A DNA stretch of 64,000 nt from Paracoccus sulfuroxidans (GTDB taxonomy: Bacteria > Pseudomonadota > Alphaproteobacteria > Rhodobacterales > Rhodobacteraceae), in assembly GCF_007830335.1 (NCBI RefSeq), contig NZ_VLKU01000003.1, positions 124,001 through 188,000 on the forward strand, read 5' to 3'. The translations under genes were made by a program, and so were the position numbers. The notes beneath the pieces were generated by a model. The model did not search any database. It saw only the letters and a program-made list of their open reading frames with translations, and had not been told where the DNA came from. Shown one piece after another: positions 59,556 to 64,000 of the stretch (the stretch's first letter is position 1; each line of letters begins with the position of its first letter).

Positions 59556-61487
59556 TTATTGCTGATATTCGGGGTAATCGCGTTGGCGCTCGGCGCGGGT
59601 GGCGTCGACATCGACCAGCCAGCTTTGCCGCAGCCCGTCCGTCAGCTGGCCGCGCTGTTCGCGCAAAAGACCAAGGTGGCGGACCAGCAGGTCCAGATTT
59701 TGCGCAAGGCTTTCGCCACCCAGATCGGCCAGCGCGCCCTGCGTGTCGCGCAAGGCACCGTCGACCAGCGGCGCCGGGCGGGCGGCCAGTTCGACCTGCA
59801 CCTGCAGGTAAAGGTCATAGGCGTCCTGCACCCGCGTCTCATTCTCGGCCAGACGTGTCAGGACGCGGCTGCGCTGCGCGTCACGCTCGGCCCGCGAGAG
59901 GCCCGAGTCCTCGGCGGCACGGTCAATCCGCTCCAGCTCGAACATCGCAAGGCCCATGTTGCGGCCGATGCGGTCGATCAGGTTGCTGGCCAGCATCCCC
60001 GAGCGGATCGAGAAGCGGACGGCCTCTTTTTCCTTTTCGGCCAGCGCCACGTTCATCCGGTCCATCTGGACCTGTAGCTCATCGGTCTTGCGCTCAAGTT
60101 CCTCGCGCGAAAGCTCACGCTCGGCGATTTCGCGGCGCAGGCGGGTCAGCTCCTGACCCATCTGCTGCGCGTCCCCGGCGTCAAGATGGGCACCGCCCTG
60201 CAAAAGCGCCTGCCGTCCGGCCAGCATATTTTCCTCCAGCGCAGGGTTGGCCATGCCCTCGACCGGGGCGGCTTCACTGTCGCGCCGACCCGGGAAAACC
60301 GGAGCCGAGATTGCCAGCCGCGTGCCCATGGCGGGCGTCCGCCCCTCACCCCGCTGGGTGAAAAGGGCGGCGGCCTCGCTGCGGCGGCCGATGGCATTGC
60401 CCTCGCGCAGGATCAGGGATGAGCCGCCCTTGGCGATCACCCCGCCGACCTGACCGGCCAGCCCGTCCGGGCGGGTCGGGCGGAACAGGTCCAGCACGAT
60501 TTCCTCGGCATTGCAGAGCATGTCGTAAAGGCCAAAGAGGTTCGGCAGGCGCGTGCCGACCGCGCCGGGCTTCGGCGTATCGCTGCGCGGCGGCGGCGCG
60601 CAGATCTCATCCAGAGTGGCGTCACGGGGCTGCCCCTCGGTGCCGATGACCTGATAAAGCTGGCGGCCCCGGTTCTGGGCGGTGACATAGGCGGCCCCGC
60701 CCCGCGCGGCGAATTCCCATTCCGCCTCGGAGGGCAGGCGCAGATAGCCCGTCGCACCCTGGTTCCAAGGCAGGCTTGGCGCTTCGCCACCCTTGATGCG
60801 CTGATCGTCCAGCGCGATCAGCCAGGCCGAATAAGCCCGCGAAAAGGCGATGGCATCATACCAGGACAGCGCGCCCTTCGCCTCGATCTGGCGCAGGTTC
60901 ATCGCGCCCAGTTGCGTCACATAGCCCGTGCAGGCGGGCGCGTCTTCAGCCAGTGTTTCGGTGGGCGGCTGGTCCAGCAGCCCGGCCTCGAACGCCAGCC
61001 ATTGCGGCTGGGTCAGCTCATATTTGGCAAGATAGAAGCTGCGCGCCTGTGTATCGGCCAGCTTGTCCGAGCCAAGCCCGTTGCCCTCGCCATCCACTGC
61101 GAAAGGGCCCGAGACCGGGGCGTTCCAGGGGCTGTTCGACAGCACCGCCTGCGGCGTTTCGGCGGCGATGTCGATGACCCGGCCAAAGCTCGCGTTGACC
61201 TGATCGAGACCGCCCTTCGCAGGCACGTCGATGCGGCGAAACATCATGTGCCGCCCGCAGGGCATGGGCAGTGCCAGCTCTTGCGGCAGGCTGCCCGAGG
61301 CGGGCGTTTCGGGGCATTTCAGCTTGCCAAGATCCGTCTCGCCAGAGGCGATCAGCGCCTGACGCGCGCCCGCCCAACCGGCGGGATCGTCGATCTGGCA
61401 CCAGAGAACGGGTTCCGCCGCCCGGACCGGCGCGGCGAAGGGCGCGGTCAGCATCAGGGCCGCCAGAATGAGTTTTGGCTTAATCAT
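59556..61487 (-). CDS. SUMF1/formylglycine-generating enzyme-like protein with coiled coil
   Basis: A 643-residue exported protein with signal peptide (LILAALMLTAPFAAPVRA). Residues about 110-395 resemble the FGE-sulfatase (SUMF1) fold: YELTQPQWLAFE, ALSWYDAIAFSRAYSAWL, YLRLPSEAEWEFAARGG and NLFGLYDMLCNAEEIV. The last motif departs from the usual GNVWEW and I find no clear pair of catalytic cysteines, so enzymatic oxidase activity is doubtful. A long alpha-helical segment (about 420-490, rich in Glu, Arg and Leu, such as LRREIAERELSREELERKTDEL in pattern) is a coiled coil. It overlaps the permease gene by eight bases and precedes the lipoprotein gene. Confidence 0.82.
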   Translation of the reverse strand: MIKPKLILAALMLTAPFAAPVRAAEPVLWCQIDDPAGWAGARQALIASGETDLGKLKCPETPASGSLPQELALPMPCGRHMMFRRIDVPAKGGLDQVNASFGRVIDIAAETPQAVLSNSPWNAPVSGPFAVDGEGNGLGSDKLADTQARSFYLAKYELTQPQWLAFEAGLLDQPPTETLAEDAPACTGYVTQLGAMNLRQIEAKGALSWYDAIAFSRAYSAWLIALDDQRIKGGEAPSLPWNQGATGYLRLPSEAEWEFAARGGAAYVTAQNRGRQLYQVIGTEGQPRDATLDEICAPPPRSDTPKPGAVGTRLPNLFGLYDMLCNAEEIVLDLFRPTRPDGLAGQVGGVIAKGGSSLILREGNAIGRRSEAAALFTQRGEGRTPAMGTRLAISAPVFPGRRDSEAAPVEGMANPALEENMLAGRQALLQGGAHLDAGDAQQMGQELTRLRREIAERELSREELERKTDELQVQMDRMNVALAEKEKEAVRFSIRSGMLASNLIDRIGRNMGLAMFELERIDRAAEDSGLSRAERDAQRSRVLTRLAENETRVQDAYDLYLQVQVELAARPAPLVDGALRDTQGALADLGGESLAQNLDLLVRHLGLLREQRGQLTDGLRQSWLVDVDATRAERQRDYPEYQQ

Positions 61488-62697
61488 GTCTCAACCCCTC
61501 GGCCACTTGCATGCGGCCCGCGCGCCAGCCCGCCGCGCAGCCCGAAAGCGCGCCTGCGGCCACGGCCAGCACCGCCGCCCACAAAAGATGCTGCGGCTGA
61601 AGCGCCATCATCGGCCCCTCCAGACCGCCAAGCCCCGCCAGTCGCGCGTTGACCAGCGGCTGCACCGCCCAGGCCGAAAGCCCGGCCAAAGCGGCCCCGC
61701 TGCCCGCGATCATCGCCCCCTGAAGCGAGGGCAGCAGCGCGACCGATTCCGCCTGCAGCCCCAGAAGGCGCAGCAGGGACAGCTCGCGCGCCTTTTCCAT
61801 GACGCCCGCCGCCAGATGCAGCCCCAGCGTCAGGACGAAGCCCAGCACGGAAAAGACGGTGACCAGCGAAAACACCCAGCCGATGCCGGATTCGACGGCC
61901 AGCGCCGTCTCGATTTCTTCAGCGCGGGTCGAGACGTCGAGCCCCTGCCGCATCAGATCGTCGCGCAGCCCCGGCACATCGCGGATGTCGCGGGCGTAAA
62001 GCCGAAAGCTGGCAAAGCTGCGGTTCGGGGCGTCGCTGGCCTCACCCCTCGCGCCCGGCCAGTCGAGTTCGGGGACGGCAAAGCCCTCGCGCCAGCGCTC
62101 GACCGCCGTTTCCAGCGCGCGGTCGACGAAAATATCGTCGCTTTGCAGCAGATCGCGGGGCAGGACGCCGATGACCTTGACGGAAAGATGCTGGCTTTCG
62201 CGGCGGTCGCCCACCTGCCGCAGCACGGTCAGGGTGACCTCATCGCCCGCCGCGGCACCGGCTGCGATGGCCAGCCGTTCGGTCAGCACCGTCTCATTGA
62301 GGCCCTGCGGCACGGGAAGCCCCGCCAGCAGCGGATCGCCCGGCGCGGTCGGCAGCAAGCGCGGCTCAAGCAGTTCGCGTGTATCCGGGCCGCGCATCCG
62401 CACCGAGGCCGCCAGATAGCGCGAGCGGGGCAGAAGGAAGGCCACCCGCTCATCCTTTTGCATGGTGACGAACCATTCGGGCGCAAGCTGCAGGTCGCGG
62501 GCCAGCCGGATCTCGGCGATGCGCGGGTCCGAGCGCAGCCGGTCGATCAGGTTGTTCACCACCCCCAGACCCAGCCCGCCCAGCAACAGGATCGGCAGAA
62601 GGGCCACCGCCACCGCCAGCATCAGGCACAGGCTGGAGCGCCAGCCGTGCCAGAGGTCGCGGATCGCCAGATAGGGAAGGATCAGCACGCCCGCCAT
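61480..62697 (-). CDS. FtsX/LolC-like ABC transporter permease
   Basis: A 405-residue membrane protein with the FtsX/MacB topology. A first helix (SLCLMLAVAVALLPILLLGGLGLG) is followed by a large periplasmic domain (about 50-250), then three helices near the C-terminus (VFSLVTVFSVLGFVLTLGLHLAAGVM, LLPSLQGAMIAGSGAALAGLSAW, and HLLWAAVLAVAAGALSGCAAGW in pattern). LSLLRLLGLQAESVALL is the coupling motif. The ATG at 62697 shares a base with the ATPase stop. It is likely a mechanotransmission or lipoprotein-release type transporter, not an importer. Confidence 0.88.
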   Translation of the reverse strand: MAGVLILPYLAIRDLWHGWRSSLCLMLAVAVALLPILLLGGLGLGVVNNLIDRLRSDPRIAEIRLARDLQLAPEWFVTMQKDERVAFLLPRSRYLAASVRMRGPDTRELLEPRLLPTAPGDPLLAGLPVPQGLNETVLTERLAIAAGAAAGDEVTLTVLRQVGDRRESQHLSVKVIGVLPRDLLQSDDIFVDRALETAVERWREGFAVPELDWPGARGEASDAPNRSFASFRLYARDIRDVPGLRDDLMRQGLDVSTRAEEIETALAVESGIGWVFSLVTVFSVLGFVLTLGLHLAAGVMEKARELSLLRLLGLQAESVALLPSLQGAMIAGSGAALAGLSAWAVQPLVNARLAGLGGLEGPMMALQPQHLLWAAVLAVAAGALSGCAAGWRAGRMQVAEGLRHD

Positions 62698-63416
62698 CAC
62701 GCCGCCTCGATCTTCAGGGTGACGCGGGTCGCGACGGCGCTGCGGTCTTGCGCGACCAGACGCCACAGGACGAAGCCGCAAGAGGTCAGCAGCGCCTCTT
62801 GATGGCTGCTGACGATCACCGCACGGTCGCGCGGCAGATCGGCCAGAAGCCGCATCGCGGCCCCCGCGTTCTGGCTGTCGAGCGCGGCTGTCGGCTCATC
62901 GGCGAGGATCACCTGCGCCCCCGAGGCAAGCCCGCGCAGCACCGCCGCCCGCTGCCGCTGCCCACCCGACAGGGCCGAGGGGAGTTTTCCAAGAAGCGAT
63001 GCGATGCCAAGGGTTTGGGCGAGGTTCTCAATCCCGTCTGCCTGATCCGAGCGTGCCAAGCGCCGCGCCAGACGCGCATTCGCGCCGATGCTGAGATAGG
63101 GCAGCAGGCCGCCATCCTGCAGGATATAGCTGATGTGCCGCCGCCGCATGCGGGTCAGGCGGCGCATGCGGCCGCGCGTCAGATCCTGCGCAATATCGCG
63201 TCCCGAAAGCTGGAAGTGCCGCAGGCTGTCGGGCCGACGGATCAGCGCCAATATGTCCAGAAGCGTGCTTTTCCCGATGCCGCTTTCGCCCACCAGTCCG
63301 ATGCGCGCGCCGGGCCAGACGGTCAGGCGCGGGATCTCCAGCCGATAGGCGGGGCTGCCCGTGCGGCCAGCACGGGTCAGCACCAGATCGGCAAGGTCAA
63401 AGCAGGCCGCGTTCAT
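62697..63416 (-). CDS. LolD/MacB-like ABC transporter ATPase
   Basis: A 239-residue ATPase. Walker A is GESGIGKST, the signature is ALSGGQRQRAAVLRGLA, and Walker B VILADEPTAALDS. It belongs to the LolD/FtsE/MacB group that pairs with FtsX-fold permeases, here the adjacent one with which it shares the stop/start base. The residue after the Walker B aspartate is Glu as expected for catalysis, and the switch histidine lies in VSSHQEAL. It starts seven bases after the partial gene upstream. The ribosome site is weak. Confidence 0.91.
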   Translation of the reverse strand: MNAACFDLADLVLTRAGRTGSPAYRLEIPRLTVWPGARIGLVGESGIGKSTLLDILALIRRPDSLRHFQLSGRDIAQDLTRGRMRRLTRMRRRHISYILQDGGLLPYLSIGANARLARRLARSDQADGIENLAQTLGIASLLGKLPSALSGGQRQRAAVLRGLASGAQVILADEPTAALDSQNAGAAMRLLADLPRDRAVIVSSHQEALLTSCGFVLWRLVAQDRSAVATRVTLKIEAA

Positions 63417-63423
63417 GCGTGCG

Positions 63424-64000
63424 TCAGGGCAGGTTCGTCAGGCGCACCGGCGTCGCCTCAAGCCCCGGATCGCCCGCGCCGAAATCGGCCCAGATCCCGG
63501 TTTCACCGAACAGGTCGGCATAGATGCGCCGCTTGGTTTCCAGGTTCTCGATGAACTCCTGCTGCTGGCTGACCGACATCGAGGACCAGTAGGATTGGTC
63601 CAGACGCAGGACCTGGCTGCGATAGGGCAGCTTTTTCAGGAAGCTCGGCAGGATCGCCTCGATCGTGGCGCGGTCGCCCTGACGCAGGCTGTCGGGGTCG
63701 GTCGAGGTCTGCGCCGCGAGCATCTGCAGATTGGCAAAGAAGGCCTGCGGGTCCTGACCACCGCTGCGGAAGGCCTGAATGATCGCCTCTAGCCGCTTGT
63801 CGAGCGTCGAAAGCTGGTTGCGGGTCAGATAGGCGCTGACCTCCAGCGTTTCGACATCCGGGTTCGCCAGATCGCGATCCGCAGCCCAGCCCGCAAGGAA
63901 GGCCGGGGCGGCGCTGCCTTCGACACGGCCAAGGCTTTCCAGCTGCGCGCGGAAGATCTCATTCCCGACGATCTGCGACAGGCGGCCGGTTTCCGGGGCC
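63424..64000 (-). CDS. Partial protein of unknown function at the right edge
   Basis: The C-terminal 191 or so residues of a minus-strand protein run off the right edge in an open frame. It is largely helical and soluble-looking, with LSQIVGNEIFRAQLESLGRVEGSAAPAFLAGW in pattern at the left part and YWSSMSVSQQQEFIENLETKRRIYADLFG later. No named domain can be given. An internal ATG begins 100 codons from the end but the frame continues upstream of it, so the gene is longer. It is the first visible gene of the operon with the LolD-like ATPase seven bases downstream. Confidence 0.75.
   Translation of the reverse strand, partial: APETGRLSQIVGNEIFRAQLESLGRVEGSAAPAFLAGWAADRDLANPDVETLEVSAYLTRNQLSTLDKRLEAIIQAFRSGGQDPQAFFANLQMLAAQTSTDPDSLRQGDRATIEAILPSFLKKLPYRSQVLRLDQSYWSSMSVSQQQEFIENLETKRRIYADLFGETGIWADFGAGDPGLEATPVRLTNLP

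Overview
The window looks like chromosomal DNA from a high-GC alphaproteobacterium of the Rhodobacteraceae, most like Paracoccus. This rests on the strong GC3 bias, the flgBC-fliEQ-flgFGAH-fliL gene order, Type I-secreted RTX proteins, a FixJ-like regulator and the many ABC importers. It is a family-level impression, not a species call. No rRNA, tRNA, insertion sequence, prophage or CRISPR array was seen. Almost all of the window is coding and operons are tight, often with ATGA-type overlaps.

Layout, left to right. (1) 1-6080, envelope sugars: a partial secreted RTX/beta-propeller-like protein, then dTDP-L-rhamnose synthesis (rfbCBDA) and a family 2 glycosyltransferase. (2) 6169-10698, a nine-gene flagellar rod/L-ring/export operon on the minus strand. 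(3) 10824-14614, a LysR regulator divergent from a YdiJ-type FAD/Fe-S 2-hydroxyacid dehydrogenase. (4) 14692-33227, a large carbon-catabolic island. It holds two FCD-type GntR regulators, an SDR plus split transketolase operon, a glycerol-dehydrogenase-like enzyme, and an eleven-gene operon. That operon has two MDR dehydrogenases, a ThDP enzyme, a branched-chain-type (HAAT) ABC importer with a fused permease-ATPase, an SDR, an AroE-like enzyme, a GMC oxidoreductase and a semialdehyde dehydrogenase. (5) 33282-40860, nitric oxide defence (hmp, nsrR) joined to a 2/3-oxo-tetronate pathway (otnI-otnK-otnC) and a polar-amino-acid-type ABC importer. (6) 40914-47978, aquaporin Z and a sulfonate-sulfur operon (ssuD, an FAD/NAD(P)-binding protein, ssuE, ssuA, ssuC, ssuB). 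(7) 48518-53974, a Cache/PAS sensor kinase with a LuxR-type regulator, xylulokinase and a metallo-beta-lactamase-fold sulfur dioxygenase-like enzyme. (8) 53971-56763, an RTX protein with a glycosidase-like N-terminal half. (9) 57269-64000, a compact envelope-facing operon of unknown role: a peptidoglycan-binding trypsin-like protease, a glycine-zipper lipoprotein, a SUMF1-like protein with a coiled coil, a LolCD/MacB-like ABC transporter and a partial protein.

The best candidates for undescribed biology are region 4 and region 9. In region 4 the combination of enzymes matches no pathway I can name and its AroE homologue has altered substrate-anchoring residues. Region 9 is an operon whose parts suggest a coordinated envelope system. 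Smaller points of interest are the nsrR-otnI linkage, the RTX-glycosidase fusion, a long hairpin with 20-bp repeats behind ssuB, and perfect intercistronic hairpins after two of the three ABC binding-protein genes.
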